61,888 bases of DNA, from NCBI GenBank assembly GCA_023384455.1, contig JAHDWH010000003.1, forward strand, positions 9,518 to 71,405, written 5' to 3'. Every line of letters begins with the position of its first letter. Position 1 is the stretch's first letter. The notes under the pieces are model-generated. The model did not search any database. It saw only the letters and a list, made by a program, of their open reading frames with translations, and was not told the DNA's origin. Below, in pieces: positions 17,134 to 25,397 of this stretch. This DNA comes from Caldilineaceae bacterium (GTDB taxonomy: Bacteria > Chloroflexota > Anaerolineae > Caldilineales > Caldilineaceae). The position numbers and the translations under genes are program-made.

Positions 17134-19712
17134 TCTTGCGACCACTCTTCCAGAACAGAATATATTTCATCGGGGGAGATATCTCGCTCGGGAGCGTCCC
17201 TTCTAGCATGTTGACGAATGATTCGATTCCCAATAGATAGAAGGTTATCAAGTGAACCCTTGGCTGCCTCCGCTACTAGCCTATCCATGGCTGGGCTGTC
17301 TTGGGGGAAAAGTAGGCCAAAATCCGCATCCTTGCGCTTAGCGACCTTTTCGATTCGCCGGTTCAACACTATTCTTAACGTCTCCGTGCTCCAGATAAGC
17401 CTATAGCGAAGGCGTATTCCATGTCGTACTTCTGCAGACTGTCTGGTAAAAAACTTGACGAAGCTTTGATGAATATCGTTTCTTAGCGAAGCCCATAATT
17501 GCAGAAACATTTGCTCTACATCAGATACAACTACTGCATCTGATGTATACGAATTCCCAAGGATAATCAGATAGACGTTATCCAGCTCAGGAGGACGTAA
17601 CTTAAGCCAAGAAATGACCTTTCCTCTTCCTGGCGATATTTCCTTCAGTGTCGAAGTCGTCGTTTCGATGTGCCACGTGAGCCAATTAAAGTGATTCTGA
17701 TCGTCAGTCCTTTTTTGACTTTCTTGATCCCATAGATGATCATTTCGCGCATGCTCTAGCTCTGTGCAAAGGTGTTGCGCAGAGCCCGCTTCCCAGTATA
17801 GAAGCTCGATCAACAGTTTTTGGTCGACCTCATCCAATTCTTGAAAGGTCAAAGGGTTCACTGCAAGAAACTTAACCCAGGCTACTGCACAGCTAGCAGC
17901 CAAGCTTAGCATCTGTTTTGAATGGGTTTGGGGGCTGAGTATATGTTGAATCGGGAACGCACGAAGCAGACGCCCCTCCATCTCAGGTCCTAAATAAAAG
18001 TGTAAATATTTTGTCCATCTTGAGACATCATTGGCTGTCGGAACTTCGACAATTACGTCATCTGGTTCTACTATCTTTTTCCATTGTTGCAACATTTCAG
18101 CCGACGATACTAAGTCATCCCGAATTTCGGAGTCGCTGTTCAGAAATGGATCATCTTTAAGCTTTACCTTTTGAAACCAATCCGATAGCTTGGGATCAAT
18201 AGGTCCTCGCGTCTTTTGATAGTAGCTTCGCGGCCAGATATAAGTGTGTGATGAATGCAATGACACCTCAATGTCGCTTAACAAAGAATGCCGAAAGAGG
18301 GACATTGTGGATGTCGAAACTGGATCAGTATTGAGTATGGATGCTAATTCGAGTCGTAACTGCTTGTTTATGTCGATCAAATAGCGGATGGCGTAGGCTA
18401 TAAAGTCCCTTGTGTCTGCACTATAAATTCTGTAAAGTGCCATTAACTCTGCAATCGTCACTGACGGAGGATTATCCTGTAGCTTTCGATGGATATCCAC
18501 AATTTCTGGATAGAATGCAGTTCCCAATTGATTTGAGAGTTCTTGTGCCCGTGCAAAAGCGTCCAGTATGCGCGAATCTGGCCATTCAGAAAGAGGAATA
18601 GGCTTGGACAGTTCTACAAGCTCACGACCGGCCATTCTTATCAAGAACCGCCAATCGCCCGCTCGTTGTGAAAGTGACTTACATTCTTGTCTAAGTATCT
18701 CTTTCTGAAACTCTCCAAACAGTCCCTCTTGAGTGAGTTGTATGCCGGTGAATGTTATGAGTTCAATACAACGCAAATAGTCACCTATATCCCGGGGATT
18801 CAGACTACACAGCATTTGGCGTAAATCATTATATGCCCTGACGCTGGCCGCTTGTTGCTGCATTTCAAGTTTCTGTGCTGCCAATCCAGAGCTTCTCGCA
18901 CTGACATGAACATTTTCCAGAAAGACTTCTATCTCATTCGCAGCAAATGGCCCTTTGATTGGTGTTGACTTCCCTGCTGAGTGCCAGGCAATTGGAAAGT
19001 TATCAGCATTTTTGAAGTCGAGGTTAGGGTGCTGTAAATCTCTGGTCCGGAGGGGAACAATCCTTGATGTATACTGAATCAAGTCATTGAGGTAGACATA
19101 ACCATCACCTTTTGAAACTTCTGTTCCACATAATGCCTCAATGAGTGCGAGCGTGAAGGCACTGCATGGTCTTCCACCATATGAGACCTCATTCTCTCGA
19201 GAGGATGTCAATACCACTGTCCCCTTCCCGCTGGCTAATAAGGTCGCCACTTCTTGGGGACGGTGTATTTGTTGGATTCCCGGCTCTTTGATGATTCCCC
19301 CCGAATGACAGCAATCAAAGATGAGCAATAGTTTCCGGATGTTGATTGAAAATATCTTAAGAGCCAATTCTTGACCACTTATCCAAGTCTGGGCGATATT
19401 CTCTAACTCATATCCGAATGGCATCAAGCCACACAAGCTTCCCCCACTCTGTGATATCTGATAGCCATGACCAGAGAAGTAAAATAATACGGTATCGTCA
19501 GGCTGCGCGACTGCTCGTATATTGTCCAATTCACTTAATATTCTCGTGCGCGTAGCATCGTGGCCAGTCAACAAAGTCACTTGCGAGCTGGGATACATAC
19601 ACCGCTGCTCATCCACTAGAATATCTCGAATGGCATTGGCATCCTGGATTGTATCTGGCAAATCACCGCCGACCCCGATAACGAGTGCGCGGCCATGGGT
19701 GAATGCTGACAT
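17130..19712 (-). CDS. Caspase-family (C14) protease with large C-terminal extension
   Basis: An 860-residue protein, the putative effector of the block. Residues about 1-245 form a caspase-like p20 domain: ALVIGVGGDLPDTIQDANAI at the start, catalytic His in YFSGHGYQ (His82) and catalytic Cys in IFDCCHSGG (Cys135). Both residues of the dyad are present, so it should be active. The remaining ~600 residues match nothing I recognise; they look helical, and the last ~60 (LVAEAAKGSLDNLLSIGNRI) recall the lid of Orc/STAND ATPases. The gene is more AT-rich than its neighbours. ATG 19712 has GGAGG 5 nt upstream. It is first in the minus-strand block and overlaps the next gene by ATGA. Confidence 0.88.
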   Translation of the reverse strand: MSAFTHGRALVIGVGGDLPDTIQDANAIRDILVDEQRCMYPSSQVTLLTGHDATRTRILSELDNIRAVAQPDDTVLFYFSGHGYQISQSGGSLCGLMPFGYELENIAQTWISGQELALKIFSINIRKLLLIFDCCHSGGIIKEPGIQQIHRPQEVATLLASGKGTVVLTSSRENEVSYGGRPCSAFTLALIEALCGTEVSKGDGYVYLNDLIQYTSRIVPLRTRDLQHPNLDFKNADNFPIAWHSAGKSTPIKGPFAANEIEVFLENVHVSARSSGLAAQKLEMQQQAASVRAYNDLRQMLCSLNPRDIGDYLRCIELITFTGIQLTQEGLFGEFQKEILRQECKSLSQRAGDWRFLIRMAGRELVELSKPIPLSEWPDSRILDAFARAQELSNQLGTAFYPEIVDIHRKLQDNPPSVTIAELMALYRIYSADTRDFIAYAIRYLIDINKQLRLELASILNTDPVSTSTMSLFRHSLLSDIEVSLHSSHTYIWPRSYYQKTRGPIDPKLSDWFQKVKLKDDPFLNSDSEIRDDLVSSAEMLQQWKKIVEPDDVIVEVPTANDVSRWTKYLHFYLGPEMEGRLLRAFPIQHILSPQTHSKQMLSLAASCAVAWVKFLAVNPLTFQELDEVDQKLLIELLYWEAGSAQHLCTELEHARNDHLWDQESQKRTDDQNHFNWLTWHIETTTSTLKEISPGRGKVISWLKLRPPELDNVYLIILGNSYTSDAVVVSDVEQMFLQLWASLRNDIHQSFVKFFTRQSAEVRHGIRLRYRLIWSTETLRIVLNRRIEKVAKRKDADFGLLFPQDSPAMDRLVAEAAKGSLDNLLSIGNRIIRQHARRDAPERDISPDEIYSVLEEWSQE

Positions 19713-20746
19713 TATCCCTCCAGAAAGAATTGTTGTGGATCAAGGACTCAATACCGTCTTGTATTGAATGTCAGTAGCCTTTGAAACAAGTCAAGTTGAC
19801 AATAACGACAAGACAGAAACTCGGTATCGATATCAGTATCTTTCGAAAAATCGACATGATTCAAAAGTGGTCGAATCATCTTTACAAATTCGGTGCGTCA
19901 ATGGCGGGTGATTTTGCCTACTCACTCCTGTGGGCCGCCAGTAAATGCGCTGAGAATTTGTAAAGCAGAATTTGCCGAAAATGAACCATGCCGAAAAATC
20001 TAAATGACACGACTTTCATCCGCTGTCAATTTTTGGTTTGTAAAAAGAAATGTTGCGTATTTATGCTGGAATCTGCTACACAGCAGATTCATCCACTATC
20101 AGTTCTGGCTGCAAATGAGTACGATATAGGGCATGTCTACGCGTTCACCACCAAAATAAGTTGCCAGAGCAGGAAATCCTGTCTCAATGAAACCCCATCT
20201 GCCTGGGTTGACTGTATGAATCGACATTTGCTCCGATTTGCGTAAGGTTAGGATTCTCAAATTGTCGGCATAAGCCAGCAGACAGATGATGGAGTCGACT
20301 TCGAAAGCCAGAATCCGAACATGAAAATGCCAACTGGGACGCGACCAAGAGAGTTTCTCGATTGCAGACCCTCTGCGTAAGGGGGTTCCTTCCCCAGCGG
20401 TAGATGAAATTGGCTTGAAACCTACCCCAGTTTGTCATCAATGGCGTTCAGATAGCCGCTCTTGAGTCGTCTATTTCAGATGCCTTCAGGCTTCTGTAGT
20501 TTATTTTTTGCCTTTTCACCTGATAGTGAATGAATGACACGACTCTTGCTTTCGGAAGTATAGCACCTCGTAGTGAGGCGTTCAAGTCAGTGAGAAATTA
20601 CGGGTATAGTTCACTTTTGTCGGATAGTTTTCCGTATGTAGGTTTTTGAGCTTCGCTCCTCCCAAGAATGGGTTGAAATCTGGTAGGGAAAGCGCTTGTC
20701 TTCTCTTTTTCCGACGAATGTGAATTATACGCTGAAGTTACCTTAA
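19713..20746. other. Gene-free AT-rich spacer upstream of the caspase gene
   Basis: About 1 kb without a credible gene: the open frames here are short, lack ribosome sites and have no recognisable motifs. The stretch is clearly more AT-rich than the flanking DNA, matching the caspase gene beside it. It must hold the promoter of the caspase block, but no convincing -35/-10 pair was picked out. Confidence 0.5.
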
Positions 20747-20846
20747 GGCTGTTCCGAAAAATTAATGACCTCGTTCTGGGCTGTAACAGGAAGGTTCCAG
20801 TCGAGTGCCAAGTGAAAACGTGGATACTTATTTCTTCGGAACAGCC
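20747..20846. mobile_element. MITE-like element, 100 bp, 12-bp terminal inverted repeats
   Basis: GGCTGTTCCGAA at 20747-20758 is matched by its exact reverse complement TTCGGAACAGCC at 20835-20846. Both ends are flanked by TAA (20744-20746 and 20847-20849), a possible 3-bp target duplication as made by some IS5-group elements. There is no transposase, so it would be a non-autonomous derivative. Confidence 0.65.
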
Positions 20847-20889
20847 TAACAGGCAGAAGCGCTGGGGCCAGATTTTAGAATTCTGCCCT

Positions 20890-21356
20890 CTCCCCCCCCC
20901 TCGCCAGACCACCCGCCCATCACACACCGTCAAATCCACCGTCATCTCCCCCGCCTCCGCGGCGGGTGTGGCGAAAATATCCCTCAACAGCAACGCCAGA
21001 TCGGCCAGGAAGCCGACGCGCAGCATCCCTTTGCGATCTTCCTGGAACTCGGCCCAGGCCGCGTCCCGGGTGTAGCCGACGAGCAGATTCTCCAGGGTCT
21101 GCCGCTGCTCCGGGTCGCCGGGACGCCAGGGCTGGCGGTTAAGTCCGTTGGCAATGCCCAGCAGCGGGTTGTTGCTCACCACCGGCCAGTCGCTGCCATA
21201 GACTTGGCGCGCCGACCCGGCGCAGGGTCTCCCAGGCGAAGCTGAGTGGGTAGCGCTCCTCCCCGGCCCGCTGCCCCAGACATCCGAGCTGCCCGTGTGT
21301 TGGGGCGCGTGGAGGGGCTGCATCGCCGCAATCACCCCCAACTCGGCAAAACGGGG
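20890..21356 (-). pseudogene. Truncated, frameshifted copy of the amidohydrolase gene at 41809-43422
   Basis: The translation contains QVYGSDWPVVSNNPLLGI, GLNRQPWRPGDPEQRQTLEN and EFQEDRKGMLRVGFLADLAL, nearly identical to the C-terminal ~155 residues of the intact amidohydrolase. The match covers only that part and starts and stops abruptly. Indels near 21215 and 21275 break the frame (WVHRAGEERYPLSF is scrambled here). The fragment lies between the MITE-like element and the first radical SAM gene. Confidence 0.88.
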
Positions 21357-21364
21357 AATTACGC

Positions 21365-22774
21365 CTACGCCTTCACCAGCGCTTCGGCATACAATCCCTG
21401 ATAGCCCCGCCGCCGCTCACTCTCGCTCAGCCCCGTGTTGACCTCCGCATCGTACTTCCCGGCCAGCAGATCCCGGTAGAAGCTGTAATTCACCCCCACT
21501 ACCTTCTCGTCGTCGGGGAAGCGGTGATAGTTGTCCTTGCTCATCCGGCTCTTGCCCTCGGCAATGATCTGGTTGCCCAGGGCCGAGCCGGGGTAGGGCG
21601 CATAAAAGGAGATGGAAGGAAAGACCCGCTTCATCCGTTTGATCATCCGCATTGTCTTGAAGGCGTCATCCGGCTGCTCGCCGGGGATACCCAGCATAAT
21701 ATTCGACCAGAATTTGGGCGGTTCTTTACCCTCGGCGGCCATCTGATCGCCAATGCGGTTGAGCAGGTCGATGGCGAAGTAGTTATCCTCTTCGTTGCAC
21801 TCCTTATTCAGCAGGCGCAGAATACGGTTACTGCCCGACTCGAAGCCAATCGAAATCAGATTCCAGTTGGTCTCCCGGATCAGCGCCTCGAAGAGGTCCG
21901 GCCACTGGCGCACAGTGTCGGCCCGGCCCGCGGCCCAGTAGGGCCAGACTTTGTTGGCCCGGCGCGGATATTTTTCGATCCACTCCTTGAGCCAGGTGGG
22001 GTTCTGAAAAAACATCGAGTCGTGGATGACAATCGACCCGACCCCATATTTTTCATCCAGCGCGTTCAGATCGTCGATGACCATATCCACCGGACGGCGA
22101 CCCATATTGGGAATGTAGGAGGCTTCGTTGCAGAAGACACACTGCCAGGGACAGACCCGGCTGGTAATAATCGTGGCTACAGGGGGCGGACCCCAGCCAC
22201 ATTCCGGCTCCATCGGCCAGTTGAACCTGCGGCTGAGTTTCCAATTGGCCGGTTTGGGCCACAGTTCCCGGTTGATGGCGGGCCAGTCGGCCATAGACTT
22301 GGCTCCCTGTCCCCGGAAGAGGCGGGGATAGTTGTCCGGGTTGCGCACCAGATCGACGATTGTCTCTTCGCCCGGCCCCTGACAGATTTTGTCAAACTCC
22401 GGCACTTCCATCATCTCGTCCGGCGCGACGGTCGCGTGCATCCCCCCTGCTATCACCAGCCCGTTCGGATTCACCTGTTTGAAAACCTGGGCCGCTTTCA
22501 GCCCCGCGGGGAAGGTGTAGCTGCGCACGTTCATCAGGGCCATGCGGTAGCCGACAAGCTGCTTTGCCAACTGCTCCCAGCTGGTTACAGCCCGGGTGGA
22601 GAGAATATCGGTCTGGATGCCGTTCTCGTGCAGAATCGTACGCAACAGACCCAGGCCGTGATCCTGCCACTGCTCGTGAGGTCCGTTGGGGTGGACCAGA
22701 TCGCCCAGATCGCCCAGGTCGATCCACACAATATCACTGGTACGTTTTTTGCTCCAGGGCCAGAGAAAGTTCAT
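21365..22774 (-). CDS. B12-binding-domain radical SAM protein
   Basis: A 469-residue protein with an N-terminal cobalamin-binding-like Rossmann domain (GLLRTILHENGIQTDILSTR, LVIAGGMHATVAPDEM) and a radical SAM barrel with ITSRVCPWQCVFCNE (CxxxCxxC, Cys near 208-215). The barrel continues with SIGFESGSNRILRLLNKE and IMLGIPGEQPDDAF, typical of this class. The B12 domain lacks a clear DxHxxG motif, as in many members. It is last in a minus-strand run of radical SAM and toxin-antitoxin genes. Substrate unknown; members of the class methylate or rearrange unactivated carbons. Confidence 0.88.
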   Translation of the reverse strand: MNFLWPWSKKRTSDIVWIDLGDLGDLVHPNGPHEQWQDHGLGLLRTILHENGIQTDILSTRAVTSWEQLAKQLVGYRMALMNVRSYTFPAGLKAAQVFKQVNPNGLVIAGGMHATVAPDEMMEVPEFDKICQGPGEETIVDLVRNPDNYPRLFRGQGAKSMADWPAINRELWPKPANWKLSRRFNWPMEPECGWGPPPVATIITSRVCPWQCVFCNEASYIPNMGRRPVDMVIDDLNALDEKYGVGSIVIHDSMFFQNPTWLKEWIEKYPRRANKVWPYWAAGRADTVRQWPDLFEALIRETNWNLISIGFESGSNRILRLLNKECNEEDNYFAIDLLNRIGDQMAAEGKEPPKFWSNIMLGIPGEQPDDAFKTMRMIKRMKRVFPSISFYAPYPGSALGNQIIAEGKSRMSKDNYHRFPDDEKVVGVNYSFYRDLLAGKYDAEVNTGLSESERRRGYQGLYAEALVKA

Positions 22775-22856
22775 TTCAGTTCATTCTCCTCAATTTCGAG
22801 GGACAAGGGATCGGGGACTGGGGATCGGGAATTGCCCGATGCCCAATCTCCAATCC

Positions 22857-23936
22857 CTACTCCCCAAATACATCCAACGCCACCTTCGCCACCGTTGGAG
22901 GGTGGAGAAGCATATTTGCGTAATTTGCATTTGCCATGGGGCAGGCACACTCTTTGCGCTTGATACTGCCCCGCAACTCCTCCATCGCCGCGCTGCGCCA
23001 GATGGGGGTAATGTCGTAATTGTGTTCCCGCAGATTGCCCACCGGCTCGGCCCGGATGCAGCAACTCCACAGGTCGCCGTTGGGCGCGATGTGGGCGCTG
23101 GCCCAGCCGGCATAGCAGGGGATAATCTGATCCCGCTCGTGCAGCACCCGCTTCGCCATCTGATAATACTGGGCACGAAAAGCCTGGGTAAATTTGGCGA
23201 TGCCTTTGGCAGGGGTCTGGCGGGCCTGCTGGCTGAGAAAGTCGGCGATCTCGTCGTAGTCCTCCGGGCGGGGGGTGATACCCCAGCCCATCGTGTCCAG
23301 TTCCACCCGCTCCTCGGCCACTTCGGTAATGTAGCTGTCCGGCTCCAGAAACTTCAGCCCCTCCTGAATGGCCCGGAAGCGGTGGGCGTTGAAGCGGCTG
23401 ATAACCGTATGTACCGTCAGCACCAGATTGCTGTGTTGCTTCTGGAGTTCCTTCAACCGCCGCCAGGTCTCCATCGACAGGTCCCAGTTGCCCTCCACCC
23501 CCCGGATGTCGTCGTGCTCGTCGCCGATGCCGTCCAGACTCAGGTTGATGCCGATGCTGCTGGTGGGGCACTCGAGGCACATACGCTCGGTCATCGCCAG
23601 CACCCGCTCGGTGAGCATCCCGTTGGTGGGAATCGTAATCACTTCGGGCTTGCAGTGGCGGTAGGCGCTGATGACCATTTCGTCCAGGTCTTTGCGCAGA
23701 AAGGGTTCGCCGCCGGTGAAGGTGATGTAAAAGGGGCTGGTTCCCAGATGCTGGAAAACTTTGTCCCACTCCTCCACAGTCATATCGTCGTTGGGCTTGC
23801 GCCAGACATCGCAGGTGCGGCATTTGCTGTTGCAGCGGTAGCTGATGCTGACCACAACGGAAAAAGGCTTGACCGCGGGCCAGCCAAATTTGCGAAAGGC
23901 CCAGTAGAGGGGGAGTTTGGGGATGAGGCCGATCAT
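22857..23936 (-). CDS. Radical SAM protein, MoaA/SPASM-like
   Basis: A 359-residue radical SAM enzyme with [18 protein letters not shown] (CxxxCxxC near residues 35-42), [20 protein letters not shown] and [13 protein letters not shown], the standard barrel motifs. The C-terminal part carries further cysteines ([49 protein letters not shown]) arranged as in SPASM/Twitch domains. Its ATG overlaps the TGA of the upstream PIN gene as ATGA. An 80-nt spacer with a G-rich imperfect repeat separates it from the next radical SAM gene. Substrate unknown. Confidence 0.87.
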   Translation of the reverse strand: MIGLIPKLPLYWAFRKFGWPAVKPFSVVVSISYRCNSKCRTCDVWRKPNDDMTVEEWDKVFQHLGTSPFYITFTGGEPFLRKDLDEMVISAYRHCKPEVITIPTNGMLTERVLAMTERMCLECPTSSIGINLSLDGIGDEHDDIRGVEGNWDLSMETWRRLKELQKQHSNLVLTVHTVISRFNAHRFRAIQEGLKFLEPDSYITEVAEERVELDTMGWGITPRPEDYDEIADFLSQQARQTPAKGIAKFTQAFRAQYYQMAKRVLHERDQIIPCYAGWASAHIAPNGDLWSCCIRAEPVGNLREHNYDITPIWRSAAMEELRGSIKRKECACPMANANYANMLLHPPTVAKVALDVFGE

Positions 23937-24406
23937 TGAAGAGGCTCCGATGGCGTACTTTGATTAGGTGGGCTTGCCGTTTCCATCGCCTCTTCTTGCG
24001 CAGCCCTGACCACTTGTCTGTCATCGCTTACAAACACAATTTCAAAATTGCCCAGATATTCCGCTGTCGCGGCCGATGCGACTTGTAACGCGTCGTATCC
24101 CTTGACAATCTGCTGTAAAGCAATTTGGGCGGCCCGATCCAACACTTCTGCGTTTAGGGCTATTGTCAAGAATAGATTGTCGTGAAGGTCCTCCTGAAAC
24201 TTCTCATAGGACGTTTGCATTCGTTTTCGGCCAATGCGCTTCTCCCGATGGATCCGCGCCAGCGCAGCAGCTACTTCCACAATTGCGATTTCGCTAATTA
24301 TGCAGAGAGTATTCGGATCATCGACAAGCGCACGTACCCAATCCGAGCCAGATTCTTCCACATAGTATTTGATAATGATATTGCTATCCAGAAAATAGGC
24401 TGGCAC
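23933..24406 (-). CDS. vapC: PIN-domain ribonuclease, VapC-like toxin
   Basis: A 157-residue PIN protein: [18 protein letters not shown] supplies the first acidic residue, [16 protein letters not shown] the second, and [11 protein letters not shown] with [12 protein letters not shown] the last acidic positions. PIN toxins cleave RNA. It follows a 178-residue likely antitoxin gene with only 4 nt between, and its own stop overlaps the start of a radical SAM gene (ATGA). The C-terminal ~20 residues are Pro/Ser-rich and probably dispensable. Confidence 0.85.
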   Translation of the reverse strand: MPAYFLDSNIIIKYYVEESGSDWVRALVDDPNTLCIISEIAIVEVAAALARIHREKRIGRKRMQTSYEKFQEDLHDNLFLTIALNAEVLDRAAQIALQQIVKGYDALQVASAATAEYLGNFEIVFVSDDRQVVRAAQEEAMETASPPNQSTPSEPLQ

Positions 24407-24410
24407 GGAA

Positions 24411-24947
24411 TCACCTACGGTTGGCTGAGATGGCGGAAGACGCTGGAGAACCCTTAAATTTCACCAAACGCGTCTCGTCAATAAATCGCTGTTTTTCTGC
24501 CGCCGATAATTTTCGCCATTGTCGCGCAGATAGAGTGTCCCACTCTTTTGGATTGCGCGCGATCCCGCTGCGAACCAAGCGTTTCACCATTTCGGCGCGC
24601 GAAAGCCCCTCATCCAATCGTATACGGCCACGAATGACCGCCCTGGATGCGGGCGAGTCGGGAAAGTACATCTCAGCCACTTCTTTCAGGTGCTGTTCCT
24701 TCTCGTCTTCCGGTAAATCTTCCCACTCTCGTGCCTCAGGCAAATCCAATTCGCTTGGCTCGCGCACAAGACCAACTTCCATCAGCCGCCGCACAATTTC
24801 TTCTTTTGACGGTTCCGGTAACAGTTCCGCCGGTTTGTATCCAAGTGCCTTTTCCAATGCAGAAACGACCACTTCCTGGACTGGGCGGTCATCACCAACT
24901 AATTGCGCCATCAGTTCATCGGGCACTTCGATTGTCAGTGTAGTCAT
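24411..24947 (-). CDS. Probable antitoxin partner of the PIN protein
   Basis: A 178-residue protein starting MTTLTIEVPDELMAQL, a pattern seen at the N-terminus of antitoxin-like proteins paired with PIN toxins. It contains an internal duplication: SKEEIVRRLMEVGLVREPSE and SRAEMVKRLVRSGIARNPKE are two related ~60-residue units, each followed by a Trp-containing segment. ATG 24947 is chosen over upstream starts because GGGAGA precedes it and the upstream stretch overlaps the YgiT gene. The role is inferred from position and the N-terminal motif. Confidence 0.7.
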   Translation of the reverse strand: MTTLTIEVPDELMAQLVGDDRPVQEVVVSALEKALGYKPAELLPEPSKEEIVRRLMEVGLVREPSELDLPEAREWEDLPEDEKEQHLKEVAEMYFPDSPASRAVIRGRIRLDEGLSRAEMVKRLVRSGIARNPKEWDTLSARQWRKLSAAEKQRFIDETRLVKFKGSPASSAISANRR

Positions 24948-24958
24948 CGGGAATCTCC

Positions 24959-25222
24959 CTATGCGGCTATCGCCAACGGTTCGGGAAAGATAATCGACAC
25001 AACCGGCTTGGGTAACGTGTGCGACTCCGCCCAGTGAAAGAGCGGCTGCACCAAATCTTCGACCTGCTGGGCCACATCCCAATCCAATACCGCGTTGCCG
25101 CAATTGGGACATACACTCTCTGCCGGTATTCCAGTGACTGTTACCACAACGCCTCCACGCCGGTAGACTTGGGTAGCGACGTCGCTCTTTTCAAAGGTTT
25201 CTCCACAAACTAAACATTCCAT
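24959..25222 (-). CDS. YgiT-type zinc finger protein
   Basis: An 87-residue protein with two CxxC pairs (MECLVCGE and ESVCPNCGNAVLDW), the mark of the YgiT/MqsA N-terminal zinc finger used by antitoxins and small DNA-binding proteins. The helix-turn-helix of full MqsA is absent. ATG 25222 has GAGG 9 nt upstream; GTG 25228 overlaps the TGA of a truncated upstream frame. Such proteins normally follow a DUF4258 toxin, of which only a remnant remains here. Confidence 0.82.
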   Translation of the reverse strand: MECLVCGETFEKSDVATQVYRRGGVVVTVTGIPAESVCPNCGNAVLDWDVAQQVEDLVQPLFHWAESHTLPKPVVSIIFPEPLAIAA

Positions 25223-25224
25223 TG

Positions 25225-25329
25225 TCACTTACCTCGCCTTCGACGTTTGTCAGCGATCCATTTGCGAGTGTCGGGTATGTACGCCGTTATGATTACGCCT
25301 TCAGTTTTGGTGGATACTCTGTCCCTCAA
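25225..25329 (-). pseudogene. C-terminal remnant of a DUF4258-type toxin gene
   Basis: The frame upstream of the YgiT gene reads LRDRVSTKTEGVIITAYIPD and then TRKWIADKRRRRGK before a TGA at 25225-25227. This matches the usual end of DUF4258 proteins, the common partners of YgiT zinc fingers. The 5' part is replaced by the terminator of the next gene, so the toxin is lost. Confidence 0.55.
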
Positions 25330-25335
25330 AATATA

Positions 25336-25368
25336 ACGGCCCGCCCGCTACCAGCGCAGGCGGGCCGT
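25336..25368 (-). terminator. Terminator after the 25398-26879 radical SAM gene
   Basis: ACGGCCCGCC and GGCGGGCCGT form a 10-bp GC-rich stem with a 13-nt loop. On the minus strand it is followed by TATATTTTG. It separates the two upstream radical SAM genes from the YgiT/PIN part. Confidence 0.75.
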
Positions 25369-25397
25369 CATCAAAACGATTTTCAGATATACACAGT

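Noticed and set aside
19781..20441. Several short open frames in the spacer upstream of the caspase gene
   Set aside because: No ribosome sites, no recognisable motifs, and the composition matches non-coding AT-rich DNA.
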